This document shows positions 7,002 through 14,627 of a stretch of DNA of 17,608 nucleotides, piece by piece. This stretch comes from Clostridium sp. (GTDB lineage Bacteria > Bacillota > Clostridia > Clostridiales > Clostridiaceae). Within the stretch, counting starts at the first letter, position 1. Each line of letters begins with the position of its first letter. The notes beneath the pieces were generated by a model. It was not told where the DNA came from. It did not search any database and saw only the letters and a program-made list of their open reading frames with translations. Position numbers and translations under genes: made by a program. The stretch is taken from assembly GCA_018372555.1 (NCBI GenBank), contig JAHAIU010000043.1, forward strand, positions 1 through 17,608, in the 5' to 3' direction.

Positions 7002-7027
7002 AAAAACTCAGCTCGACTGAGTTTTTT
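7002..7027. terminator. First terminator behind buk, bidirectional
   Basis: Perfect 10-bp stem AAAAACTCAG/CTGAGTTTTT with a 5-nt loop and T tracts on both strands. Its stem CTCAG/CTGAG resembles the next hairpin 16 nt away. Confidence 0.75.
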
Positions 7028-7049
7028 CCTTTAGTTTATTATAAGTAAA

Positions 7050-7157
7050 AAGATAATATAGCTATAATGAATATTACAAATAATATAAGTATGCCGACTT
7101 GGAGCATGCAAGGTCGTACATACTTATATTATTGGAATATTTATTAGTGATTATCTT
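7050..7157. repeat. 108-bp palindrome starting at the buk stop codon
   Basis: Nested inverted arms: AAGATAAT/ATTATCTT (7050-7057 and 7150-7157), AATGAATATT/AATATTTATT with small mismatches, and a perfect 15-bp pair AATAATATAAGTATG/complement (7079-7093 and 7119-7133). The tip has GAC/GTC and TTG/CAA around a GCATGC-rich loop. On the minus strand the outer arm overlaps the buk stop codon and ends in a short T run (ATTATCTTTTTAC), so RNA from buk would fold into one long 3' hairpin. No coding potential is seen. It resembles the 3891-4091 element in layout, not in sequence. Confidence 0.75.
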
Positions 7158-8223
7158 AATATTCTTTTGCTTCTTCTTCTCCATTAAGTACTCTTAAAGC
7201 ACCTTCAGCTAATGCTAATAATTCATCTTCTCCAGGATATACAGTTACACTTGCTATCCATCCAATTCTAGCTTTTAATGCTTCAACTACAACATCTGAA
7301 TAAGCTATTCCACCTGTTAATATTATGCTATCTACTTTTCCTTCTAAAACTGTCGCATTTGCTCCAACAGCCTTAGCTATTTGATAAATAAAAGCATCAA
7401 AGTACAACTTAGCTTCTTTATTTCCTTCTTCTACAAGCTTAAGAACATCTCTAGCATCGTTAGTATTTAAGTATGCAACATATCCACCCTTACCTATTAT
7501 TTTGCTATACATTTCTTTTTCAGTGTACTTATTGCTGTAACATAATTTAATTAAGTCTCCTACTGGCACTGTTCCAGCTCTTTCTGGTGAAAATGGACCT
7601 TCTCCATCTAAAGCATTATTTACATCTACTACTCTACCTTTTTTATGAGCGCCAACAGAAACTCCTCCACCCATATGTACAACTATCAAATTTAAATCTG
7701 AATAACTTATATTATTTTCTTTAGCATATCTCTTAGCAACTGCTTTTTGATTTAAAGCATGGAACTTACTTAATCTTGGTAATTCAGGAACTCCTGAAAC
7801 TCTTGCTACTTCATCTAATTCATCTACTACTACTGGATCTACTATAAAAGCTGGTATATTTAATTCTTTAGCTATCCTATCTGCAAGAATTCCTCCTAAG
7901 TTAGAAGCATGTTGTCCTTGTACTCCAACTTTTAAGTCTTCAAGCATAGTATCATTTACTTTATAAGTTCCACTTTCCATTGGTCTTAGCATTCCACCTC
8001 TACCAACTATAGCATCTAAAGTATTTAAGTCAAAATTCTTTTCTTTTAATATATTAACTATTATTTCTTTTCTAAAATCTATTTGATCGAATATAGTTTC
8101 ATACTTTCCTATTTCTTCTGAAGAATGTCTTAAAGTTTCTTCAAATAATTCCTTAGTATCCTCATAAACACCTATTTTTGTAGATGTCGAACCTGGATTA
8201 ATAATTAATAGCTTATTTGACAT
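7156..8223 (-). CDS. buk: Butyrate kinase
   Basis: Converts butyryl-phosphate and ADP to butyrate and ATP, the energy-conserving last step of butyrate fermentation; cytosolic. It belongs to the ASKHA (acetokinase) fold; 355 residues is the normal length. The N-terminal phosphate loop NPGSTSTK is at 9-16, HMGGG at 183-187, and LDGEGPFSPERAGTVP at about 205-220, all typical of butyrate kinase rather than acetate kinase. The ATG has GGAGG 7 nt upstream. It lies 26 nt behind ptb and is surely cotranscribed with it. Branched-chain acyl-phosphates may also be substrates, as known for the family. Its stop codon is within the outer arm of the 108-bp palindrome. Confidence 0.97.
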   Translation of the reverse strand: MSNKLLIINPGSTSTKIGVYEDTKELFEETLRHSSEEIGKYETIFDQIDFRKEIIVNILKEKNFDLNTLDAIVGRGGMLRPMESGTYKVNDTMLEDLKVGVQGQHASNLGGILADRIAKELNIPAFIVDPVVVDELDEVARVSGVPELPRLSKFHALNQKAVAKRYAKENNISYSDLNLIVVHMGGGVSVGAHKKGRVVDVNNALDGEGPFSPERAGTVPVGDLIKLCYSNKYTEKEMYSKIIGKGGYVAYLNTNDARDVLKLVEEGNKEAKLYFDAFIYQIAKAVGANATVLEGKVDSIILTGGIAYSDVVVEALKARIGWIASVTVYPGEDELLALAEGALRVLNGEEEAKEY

Positions 8224-8249
8224 GATATAACCTCCATAAATATATTTAA

Positions 8250-9155
8250 CTATTTTGCTTCTGCAACTAAAGCTGCTAATGCAATTGAATAAACCTTTGT
8301 TTCAAAACTATCAGCTCTTGAAGTTAAAATAACTGGTGCTGATGTTCCTACCAATAATCCACCATTTCTTGATTTCGCTGTATATGTTAAAGTCTTATAC
8401 ATAACATTGGCTGTTTCTATATTAGGAAGTAATATTATATCTGCCTTTCCAGCTACTTCACCTGTTACTCCTTTATGTTTTGCAGCTTCTTCTGATAATG
8501 CATTATCTAAAGCTAAAGGACCATCCACTATACAGCCCTTAATTTGTCCCCTATCATTCATCTTAGATAATAATGATGCATCTATAGTTGCAGGCATATC
8601 TGGATTTACTACTTCAACTGCACATACTGGTGCAACTTTAGGAAGCTCTATTCCACAAGCGTGAGCTACATCTACTGAGTTATTTAAAATTTGAACTTTT
8701 GCTTTTAAATCTGGGTATGTGTTAAATGCTGCATCTGTTAATAATATTAATCTATCTATTCCCTCTATTTCAAAAACAGATACATGGGACATAAGCTTTC
8801 CAGTTCTTAATCCAACTTCCTTATTTAATACACATCTTAAAAATGTTGCTGTATCAACTAATCCCTTCATAACCATATCAGCCTTACCGCTTGAAACTAA
8901 AGTTATAGCTTCTAATGCTGCTTTATTTGGATTTTCCACATTAACTATTTCAAATTGAGTTAAGTCCATATTAATCTTTTCAGCTATTTCTCTAATCTTA
9001 ACTTCATCTCCAACTAAAATGGCATCTGCAATTCCTTTTTCCTTTGCAGCCTTAACTGCTTCTAAAACTGGTTCATCTTGAGCTACTGCTACTGCAACCT
9101 TCTTTGTTGAACAATCATTTAGCTTCTTTAATAAGTCATCAAAATTTTTACTCAT
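8250..9155 (-). CDS. ptb: Phosphate butyryltransferase
   Basis: Exchanges the CoA of butyryl-CoA for phosphate, giving butyryl-phosphate for Buk; cytosolic. It is a phosphotransacetylase-family enzyme of 301 residues, the usual size for Ptb. Typical segments are MKGLVDT (96-102), SHVSVFE (123-129), TDAAFN (140-145) and the C-terminal LLVGTSAPVILTSRADS, where acyl-phosphate and CoA are bound. The ATG has AGAGGTG 5 nt upstream. It is the first gene of the ptb-buk pair, with its own promoter at 9192-9220 and a terminator between it and the upstream FAD gene. A possible Rex site lies 70 nt above the -35 box, which would link expression to the NADH/NAD ratio (inference). Confidence 0.97.
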   Translation of the reverse strand: MSKNFDDLLKKLNDCSTKKVAVAVAQDEPVLEAVKAAKEKGIADAILVGDEVKIREIAEKINMDLTQFEIVNVENPNKAALEAITLVSSGKADMVMKGLVDTATFLRCVLNKEVGLRTGKLMSHVSVFEIEGIDRLILLTDAAFNTYPDLKAKVQILNNSVDVAHACGIELPKVAPVCAVEVVNPDMPATIDASLLSKMNDRGQIKGCIVDGPLALDNALSEEAAKHKGVTGEVAGKADIILLPNIETANVMYKTLTYTAKSRNGGLLVGTSAPVILTSRADSFETKVYSIALAALVAEAK

Positions 9156-9191
9156 TTTTGCACCTCTTACACTAAAGTTTTTAATATCTAC

Positions 9192-9220
9192 ATTTTAATA
9201 TAAATTAAAAATATTGTGAA
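9192..9220 (-). promoter_or_regulatory. Promoter of ptb-buk
   Basis: Minus strand: -35 TTCACA (9215-9220), 17-nt spacer, -10 TAAAAT (9192-9197). The predicted start is about 30 nt before the ptb ATG. Confidence 0.65.
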
Positions 9221-9290
9221 TTTTCTTTCTAAAAAAATATATTTTTTTTATTCTAACAATACTATAAAAACATTCTTAAACATATTGAAA

Positions 9291-9308
9291 TTGTTAAAAT
9301 AATATCAA
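9291..9308. promoter_or_regulatory. Possible Rex (redox) operator upstream of ptb
   Basis: Minus strand TTGATAT-TATT-TTAACAA, compared with the clostridial Rex consensus TTGTTAA-N4-TTAACAA: the right half is perfect and the left half matches 5 of 7. Rex is known to control butyrate and alcohol genes in clostridia. The site is about 70 nt above the proposed -35, which is far for simple repression, and the region is AT-rich. Confidence 0.3.
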
Positions 9309-9345
9309 ATACTTGTCTAAATAAACCACATATTTATATTGTAAC

Positions 9346-9378
9346 AAAAAAAATCCTGAAAACAGTAATTTTCAGAAT
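9346..9378 (-). terminator. Terminator of the FAD-dependent dehydrogenase gene
   Basis: Minus-strand stem ATTCTGAAAA/TTTTCAGGAT (one G-U pair) with a 6-nt loop and eight T, 12 nt after the stop codon at 9391. Confidence 0.85.
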
Positions 9379-9390
9379 TTTCTTCAAATT

Positions 9391-10992
9391 TTATTTTATA
9401 GGCTTATATTCTTCTATAATTTTCTCTGCAACCTTAAGTCCATCTACTGCAGCCGAGATTATTCCTCCTGCGAAGCCTGCTCCCTCTCCAGCTGGATAAA
9501 GACCTTTAACAGAAATACTGTTTAAATTTTCATCTCTATTCATTCTAATTGGTGCAGAAGTTCTTGTTTCAATGCCTGTTAAAATTGAGTCATAATCACC
9601 ATAACCTTTAATCTTTTTATCAAAGTCCACAATACCTTCTTTTAAAGCTTCTATTACATAAGGTGGAAGACATTTTCTTAAATCTTCAAATACATATCCT
9701 CCTGTGTAACTAGGTTTAACTTTTCCAAGTTTTTCACTAACTTTATCCTGCATAAAATCTCCTAAAAGCTGAACTGGTGCCTTATATCCCCCTCCACCTA
9801 GCTTAAAGGCTAACTCTTCATAATGTCTTTGGAATTCCATTCCTCTTAAAGGTGATGTTCCTTCAAAATCATCTGGCCCTACTGTTACTACTAAAGCTGA
9901 GTTAGCATTATCTAGATCTCTAGCATGATAACTCATACCATTAGATACTAATCTATTCTTTTCTGAAGCGGCAGATACTACTACTCCACCAGGACACATA
10001 CAGAAAGAATATACTGCTCTTTTTAATTTTTCACTTTGGTAAGTTAATCTATACTCAGCAGCCTTAAGTCTTGGATGCTCATACATCTCTCCATATTGGC
10101 TTTTATTTATCACCTCTTGTGGATGTTCTATTCTAACTCCAATAGCAAAGGCCTTTGGCTCCATATTTACACCAATCTTATATAACATTTCATATGTATC
10201 CCTTGAACTATGACCAATAGCAAGTATTAATTCATTACATAACTGTTCTTTTCCATTTACAATAATGCTACTTACTCTTCCATCTTTAATTTTTATTTCT
10301 TCTAGTTTAGTAGAAAATAAAACTTCTCCACCTAACTCCTTTATTCTTTCCCTAATATTCTTAACTACACCCTTTAAAAGATCTGTTCCAACGTGAGGTT
10401 TAGCTAAATATTTTATTTCTTCTGGAGCCCCAGCCTTTACTAGCTCCTGTAGTACATAATCACATCTGCTATCCTTTATTCTAGTAGTAAGCTTTCCATC
10501 AGAAAAGGTTCCTGCTCCACCTTCTCCAAACTGAACATTAGATTCCGTGTTAAGTTCTCCTGTTTTCCAAAACTTATCAACAGTATCTGTTCTTTTATCC
10601 ACATCTTCTCCACGTTCTATTACTATTGGCTTATAACCTTTTTCAGCCAATAATAAGGCTGAGAATATCCCTGCAGGTCCAAAACCTACAACTACTGGTC
10701 TATTTTTTAATTCCTTATCACCAAAAGGTATCTCTGCATTATAAGAAGGTGATTCTAACCTTACATCCTTATCCTTAAGTTTATTAACAATTTTTTCTTC
10801 ATTCTTATGTTCGACTTCAACACAATATATGTACTTAATGCTATTTTTCTTTCTAGCATCTAAACTTTCCTTTATTATTTTTATATTCTTAACTTCTTCC
10901 TTAGGAAGTCTTAATTTCTTAGCTACTTTATTAACTAAACTACTCTTATCTTCATCTATACTTAATGATAAATTATTTATTCTAATAGACAT
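9391..10992 (-). CDS. Uncharacterised FAD-dependent dehydrogenase (COG2509 type)
   Basis: A 533-residue flavoprotein of the family annotated as NAD(P)/FAD-dependent oxidoreductase or uncharacterised FAD-dependent dehydrogenase; no substrate is known to me. A family-specific N-terminal domain of about 95 residues comes first, then a Rossmann dinucleotide-binding loop VGFGPAG (102-108) ending in the acidic VIERGE (124-129). Next is QFGEGGAGTFSDGKL (154-167), and near the C-terminus a second FAD-contacting segment LYPAGEGAGFAGGIISAA (about 498-515). The start ATG has AGAGAGG 7 nt upstream. It is a single-gene unit: a 361-nt gap with terminators lies upstream, and a terminator stands between it and ptb. 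Its place beside butyrate genes suggests but does not show a redox link. Confidence 0.88.
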   Translation of the reverse strand: MSIRINNLSLSIDEDKSSLVNKVAKKLRLPKEEVKNIKIIKESLDARKKNSIKYIYCVEVEHKNEEKIVNKLKDKDVRLESPSYNAEIPFGDKELKNRPVVVGFGPAGIFSALLLAEKGYKPIVIERGEDVDKRTDTVDKFWKTGELNTESNVQFGEGGAGTFSDGKLTTRIKDSRCDYVLQELVKAGAPEEIKYLAKPHVGTDLLKGVVKNIRERIKELGGEVLFSTKLEEIKIKDGRVSSIIVNGKEQLCNELILAIGHSSRDTYEMLYKIGVNMEPKAFAIGVRIEHPQEVINKSQYGEMYEHPRLKAAEYRLTYQSEKLKRAVYSFCMCPGGVVVSAASEKNRLVSNGMSYHARDLDNANSALVVTVGPDDFEGTSPLRGMEFQRHYEELAFKLGGGGYKAPVQLLGDFMQDKVSEKLGKVKPSYTGGYVFEDLRKCLPPYVIEALKEGIVDFDKKIKGYGDYDSILTGIETRTSAPIRMNRDENLNSISVKGLYPAGEGAGFAGGIISAAVDGLKVAEKIIEEYKPIK

Positions 10993-11204
10993 AGTATCGC
11001 CTCTCTTTTTATTAGTATTTACATTACATATATATAAGTTCTTAATATAACTTCTTATCTTAAATATTTTTAATATGAAATAAAGCTTAATAAAATATAA
11101 AGAATCTTTCTACAACTTATTCATATTGTTTATTTGCACCTTATTCTATCATATTATTATGTTAAATACATTAAAAAATAAAAGAATGAAATAGTGAAAA
11201 AATG

Positions 11205-11259
11205 AAAAAATGTATGAATGAAATAGTCTTTACTATGCAAACCGTTCTTCATTCATACA
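11205..11259 (-). terminator. Probable terminator of the cdaA-cdaR unit
   Basis: Minus-strand stem TGTATGAATGAA/TTCATTCATACA, perfect over 12 bp, loop 25 nt (with a small AGT/ACT stem inside), followed by TTTTTTC. Confidence 0.65.
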
Positions 11260-11268
11260 AATATCTAT

Positions 11269-11293
11269 TAAAAAATCTACAAAGATTTTTTAT
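11269..11293 (-). terminator. Possible upstream terminator behind cdaR
   Basis: AAAAAATCT-TTGT-AGATTTTTT on the minus strand: a 9-bp AT-rich stem ending in a T run, about 60 nt after the cdaR stop. Weak core of few G-C pairs. Confidence 0.45.
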
Positions 11294-11331
11294 AATAATT
11301 TTCTCATTCTTTAATTTTTTCATTCTTTAAT

Positions 11332-11356
11332 TAATAAAATGCTTTGCATTTTATTA
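11332..11356. repeat. 25-bp perfect palindrome overlapping the cdaR stop codon
   Basis: TAATAAAATGC and its exact complement flank TTT; the cdaR stop codon TAA (11354-11356) is its outermost three bases. No T tract follows, so it is more likely an RNA 3'-stabilising hairpin than a terminator (inference). Confidence 0.6.
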
Positions 11357-12610
11357 CTGCTCAGTATTATTGTTACTATCATTGTTTCCTTGCTCAACTT
11401 CTTTTGTAACTGTTATACTTATTGGTTCAACATAGGATACAGTATACTCTCCATTGACTCCACTAAAGGTAACTTTAGGTTTTACCTCGAAGGTTCCCTC
11501 TTCTTTATAACTACTTAAATCTATAGAAGCTGTTAAATTATCAGCAACAACACTGCTTATTTCATCTTCATATCCTTTGATAGTAACTTTAATTAAATCT
11601 TTGGATGGTGTAATCTTTAATCCTTGATTAGCGCCACTTAAGCTATATTTAATACTAAAGTCCTTAGTAATCATACCAGCCAAGTTTACTTTTACACTAA
11701 GCATATCATCACCTTGAGCTACCATTACACCTTCTGGTAAAATTATTTTTAAATTAACCTCTTGAGAACTTGTTATTGAAGATAAATCTATCGGTGTTGT
11801 TTTAACTTCACCTATTGTATCGAGTATTTCCTTTGGACCTAATATTTCAACTGTATTTCTACTGCTTTCTAAGGATCTTAATTTAACCCCAGTTGGTAAT
11901 GCCCCTGTAGTTTCAACACTTACCTTAACTGATTTTCCTTTGCTAATCCTTACTTCTACCTTAGCAGTTTCTTGAGAAAGAGTAACACCTAATACTTTCT
12001 CTCCAGAATCATCTACAGGCTTTATTTCATAATCTCCAACTATGTCTTCACTTACATCTTCTTTATTATCAACAACAACTAATTTACTTACCTTATTTAT
12101 TGATGATTCTGCCCCACTAACTTTAACCTCTTCTGGTGATATACTTGGCTCAGATGCAAAATATCCTTGCTTAGTTGTAACCTTAATATTTGAAATTACA
12201 GGAAGTGTTTTCTCAACCATATCCTCAATATTTAATTGTATAGTTAGTGTATTCGTATTTCTTATACTTACTGAGATAGGAGAATCAACTATTGTAACTG
12301 GTACTTTATTGACCCCTTTTTTCCAAGCATACTCACTTAAATCTACTTGAAGCTTAAAATCACTTTTTTTAATTTTATTAATGTCATTATTATTTCCTTC
12401 TACTTTTAAAGTAACATATAATTCTTGATCAGGAGATAAAGCTAATTTAGAACTAGTTAGAGCATCTAAGTTTACTAATTCAACTGGTATCTTACTAATT
12501 TCAGTAGTTCTTATTTTATTTTCTACATTAGTAACATATACCCATAAACCTATAGATAATAAGACACATATTATTGGAACTATTAACTTGTTTTTTTCCT
12601 TATTATCCAT
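11354..12610 (-). CDS. cdaR: YbbR-domain regulator of diadenylate cyclase
   Basis: Membrane-anchored protein that binds CdaA and tunes c-di-AMP synthesis in Firmicutes (also called ybbR). The 418 residues have one N-terminal transmembrane helix (about 9-27, IVPIICVLLSIGLWVYVTN) and then a long extracytoplasmic beta-rich part of four YbbR repeats, roughly 35-120, 130-215, 220-305 and 310-405. The C-terminus is a hydrophilic Asn/Glu tail. The ATG lies inside the end of cdaA (28-nt overlap, different frame) with AAGGTGA as ribosome site, which implies translational coupling. In many relatives glmM comes next; here a terminator-bearing spacer and an unrelated FAD gene follow. Activation or inhibition of CdaA differs between species, so the sign here is unknown. 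Confidence 0.93.
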   Translation of the reverse strand: MDNKEKNKLIVPIICVLLSIGLWVYVTNVENKIRTTEISKIPVELVNLDALTSSKLALSPDQELYVTLKVEGNNNDINKIKKSDFKLQVDLSEYAWKKGVNKVPVTIVDSPISVSIRNTNTLTIQLNIEDMVEKTLPVISNIKVTTKQGYFASEPSISPEEVKVSGAESSINKVSKLVVVDNKEDVSEDIVGDYEIKPVDDSGEKVLGVTLSQETAKVEVRISKGKSVKVSVETTGALPTGVKLRSLESSRNTVEILGPKEILDTIGEVKTTPIDLSSITSSQEVNLKIILPEGVMVAQGDDMLSVKVNLAGMITKDFSIKYSLSGANQGLKITPSKDLIKVTIKGYEDEISSVVADNLTASIDLSSYKEEGTFEVKPKVTFSGVNGEYTVSYVEPISITVTKEVEQGNNDSNNNTEQ

Positions 12611-13434
12611 GACTTCACCTTCTCCCCAGCTGACTTAACTTTTTTCTTATCTTTATGCTCTATTAATTTTATTAGTACTATTCTTAATCTTTCTTTATCA
12701 TAACCCCTAGTTAACTTACCATTTATGGCTAAAGAAACAATCCCTGTTTCTTCAGATACAATTATAATTATTGAGTCTGATATTTCTGATAAACCAATAG
12801 CTGCCCTATGTCTTGTACCAAGTTTCTTATTTATAGAAGTATTATTAGTCAAAGGTAAAACACAGCCTGAGGCCAATATTCTATCATTTCTAATTATAGT
12901 AGCACCATCATGAAGTGGTGTATTAACAACAAAAATATTTTCTAGTAAATTAGATGTTACCTTTGCATCTAAAATCGTTCCTGAATTTAATATTTCACCT
13001 AGTCTAGTTACTTTCTCTATTACTATTAAAGCACCTGTTTTTGAAGCTGCTAAGTTATCAACAGCATTAACTATTTCATTAACAGTTATATTTCTATTCT
13101 CCACATCTTGCATACTATGAAGCTCCTCAAAAGCACTTCTACCTAAGTGTTCTAAAGCTCTTCTTATTTCTGGCTGAAAAATAATCACTACAGATAATAA
13201 ACCTATAGTTAGTGTCTTATTTAAAATAAAATTAAGCATCTCAAGCTTTAATATATAACTTATTGGTATAAAAGCTATCATAAAGATTATACCTTTAAGT
13301 AATTGCTCTGCTCTTGTTTCTTTTATTAATGAATATCCCTTATAAAAAATATAAGCCACCACTAATATATCTAAAACTGCAAATATAGATATATTTTTCA
13401 ATGTATTCATTATAAATGTACTTACTTCCTGCAT
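12583..13434 (-). CDS. cdaA: Diadenylate cyclase (membrane-bound CdaA type)
   Basis: Makes the essential second messenger c-di-AMP from two ATP; it controls potassium and osmotic balance and cell-wall strength. The protein has three N-terminal membrane helices (about 15-90) and a cytoplasmic DAC domain. Catalytic motifs are LHDGATII (DGA at 176-178) and GTRHRAAIG (RHR at 208-210). I place the start at ATG 13432-13434 (283 residues, MQEVSTF...), with GGGGG 8 nt upstream. A TTG at 13449 would add MGAPW but lacks a ribosome site. The last 28 nt overlap cdaR. The gene is divergent from a helical membrane protein gene, and a TATAAT at 13467-13472 may be its -10. The local GGGGCCCCATGG is strikingly GC-rich for this genome. 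Confidence 0.95.
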   Translation of the reverse strand: MQEVSTFIMNTLKNISIFAVLDILVVAYIFYKGYSLIKETRAEQLLKGIIFMIAFIPISYILKLEMLNFILNKTLTIGLLSVVIIFQPEIRRALEHLGRSAFEELHSMQDVENRNITVNEIVNAVDNLAASKTGALIVIEKVTRLGEILNSGTILDAKVTSNLLENIFVVNTPLHDGATIIRNDRILASGCVLPLTNNTSINKKLGTRHRAAIGLSEISDSIIIIVSEETGIVSLAINGKLTRGYDKERLRIVLIKLIEHKDKKKVKSAGEKVKSWIIRKKTS

Positions 13435-13466
13435 CCATGGGGCCCCCAATCTTTGATATATATATA

Positions 13467-13472
13467 ATTATA
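13467..13472 (-). promoter_or_regulatory. Possible -10 box of cdaA-cdaR
   Basis: Minus strand TATAAT preceded by GGTG, a near extended -10. No good -35 box at the right distance. It would give a leader of about 25 nt before the proposed ATG at 13434. Confidence 0.4.
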
Positions 13473-13520
13473 CACCAAATCAATAAATCTTAGTATAAAC
13501 TCCATAACCTTTTTTTAATT

Positions 13521-13548
13521 TTAATAATATTTTAAGAGTTTCTATAAT
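13521..13548 (+). promoter_or_regulatory. Probable promoter of the 13589 gene
   Basis: -10 TATAAT at 13543-13548 (perfect); weak -35 TTAATA at 13521-13526 with a 16-nt spacer. The gene starts about 40 nt downstream, with AGGGGTGA as ribosome site. Confidence 0.5.
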
Positions 13549-13588
13549 ATAAATTTATGTAAAGAAAATTTTTTAGGGGTGATTTTTT

Positions 13589-14572
13589 ATGGTCCTATTT
13601 ATAGCTATTTTAAAAAAACATAAAACCTTAGTAATTTCGGCTATTGCATGTGTATTTATTATTTCTATTTCATTATTTTTATTAGTTTTTAATTCTAAAG
13701 ATTTTAAAGCTAAAAGGGAGTTAACCCAAATAAGTAAAGAATTAAACAATATCAATTTATCTCTATCAGATAGTGTAGATGACTTAAGTATAGATACTTC
13801 AAAGGCTTCTTCTAATCTTTCTGAAGGCCTTGCTTCATTAAGAGAATTATCTTTAAGAGTTTCAGAAGTAAATTATACCTCTATTAGTAATTCTGATATT
13901 AAAGATGCTTTATCTACTTCAGTGGATTCTACTATTAACTTATATGATACTTCCTTAAATTTACTAGCTAGTCCTGGATCAATTACTAGTAATGACATAT
14001 TAACGAATTTTGATAATTTAAAAAATCAATGTATAAGTAATTATGAAGTCTTAAGTTCTAAAAATGTTAATGTTAGATTTTCTAACTCTACCTTAAGCTT
14101 TTTTAATAATTATTATGGTTATTTAAATACATTAGTTAAAATTAACAGAGACTCCCAATTTAAAGATTCTATAGAAAAAGATTTTGTATATAAACTAGAT
14201 GGTTTTAAAAACGATTTTAACTACTTAAATGAAGATTTAACTCCAGCAATAAATAAGGTAAAAGAAGATAATAGGGACTTAGAAGTTATAATTGATGATA
14301 TTTATAAAAAAGAAAAGTTATATGAAGATTTAGAAAAAGCTCTATCTGGAATATCAGTTCCAGAAGGTCGTATGGATACTTATGAAGCTTTAAAGGAATA
14401 TTTAAATGCCTATAATCCTTACTTAATAGCTATTAAAGAAGCTGTTATCCTAGATAAAACTACTGGTAATAAAGAAGAAGATATTAATAAAAAATATAAA
14501 GAAGCTTCATCAAAAAGAGAAAATCTTTTAACTACTTTTGAAAGCTTTATAAATAAATTAAATAAAGTGTAG
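13589..14572 (+). CDS. Membrane-anchored helical protein of unknown function
   Basis: I do not recognise this 327-residue protein. It has a short basic N-terminus (KKHK at about 9-12), one membrane helix at about 14-34 (VISAIACVFIISISLFLLVF), then a 290-residue outward-facing part with no Cys after position 150 or so. That part is rich in Ser, Asn, Asp and Lys and looks almost wholly alpha-helical, with heptad-like stretches at about 45-95 and 225-325 that could be coiled coils. There is no lipobox, so it is an uncleaved anchor rather than a lipoprotein. The ATG has AGGGGTGA 8 nt upstream. It is divergent from cdaA and 66 nt upstream of the SleB-type hydrolase gene in the same direction, so the two may form an operon and act together at the cell surface (inference). 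Confidence 0.75.
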   Translation: MVLFIAILKKHKTLVISAIACVFIISISLFLLVFNSKDFKAKRELTQISKELNNINLSLSDSVDDLSIDTSKASSNLSEGLASLRELSLRVSEVNYTSISNSDIKDALSTSVDSTINLYDTSLNLLASPGSITSNDILTNFDNLKNQCISNYEVLSSKNVNVRFSNSTLSFFNNYYGYLNTLVKINRDSQFKDSIEKDFVYKLDGFKNDFNYLNEDLTPAINKVKEDNRDLEVIIDDIYKKEKLYEDLEKALSGISVPEGRMDTYEALKEYLNAYNPYLIAIKEAVILDKTTGNKEEDINKKYKEASSKRENLLTTFESFINKLNKV

Positions 14573-14602
14573 TATAATTTTCTCTATTTTGGTAATAATA
14601 AA

Positions 14603-14627
14603 TTTTGGATTATTTAGTTATCCAAAA
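14603..14627 (+). promoter_or_regulatory. Hairpin overlapping the ribosome site of the SleB-type gene
   Basis: TTTTGGAT (14603-14610) and ATCCAAAA (14620-14627) form an 8-bp stem with a 9-nt loop. The right arm shares its last AA with the AAGGAGG ribosome site (14626-14632). It could modulate translation or be a simple intercistronic hairpin. Confidence 0.4.

Larger units (their letters stand above)
11181..11328. repeat. Repeat-rich intergenic region with nested inverted and direct repeats
   Basis: In the 361-nt gap between cdaR and the FAD gene, AAAGAATGAAA (11181-11191) is mirrored at 11318-11328. GAATGAAATAGT occurs twice in direct order (11184-11195 and 11216-11227), and CATTCTTTAATT occurs twice (11304-11315 and 11321-11332). 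The 14-mer AAAGAATGAAATAG here (11181-11194) recurs on the minus strand at 3839-3852. No gene is seen. The remainder, 10993-11180, is AT-rich; a promoter for the FAD gene must lie there but none is convincing. Confidence 0.55.

Noticed and set aside
11170..11330. CRISPR-like array from the repeated GAATGAAATAGT and CATTCTTTAATT words
   Set aside because: Too few and too short repeats, unequal spacing, AT-rich low complexity and no cas genes.
11332..11356. Terminator of cdaR from the stop-codon palindrome
   Set aside because: No T tract follows on the minus strand; the hairpins further downstream fit better.
13573..13755. 60-residue minus-strand open frame overlapping the start of the helical membrane protein gene
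   Set aside because: It is the antisense of a better supported gene and lacks a ribosome site.
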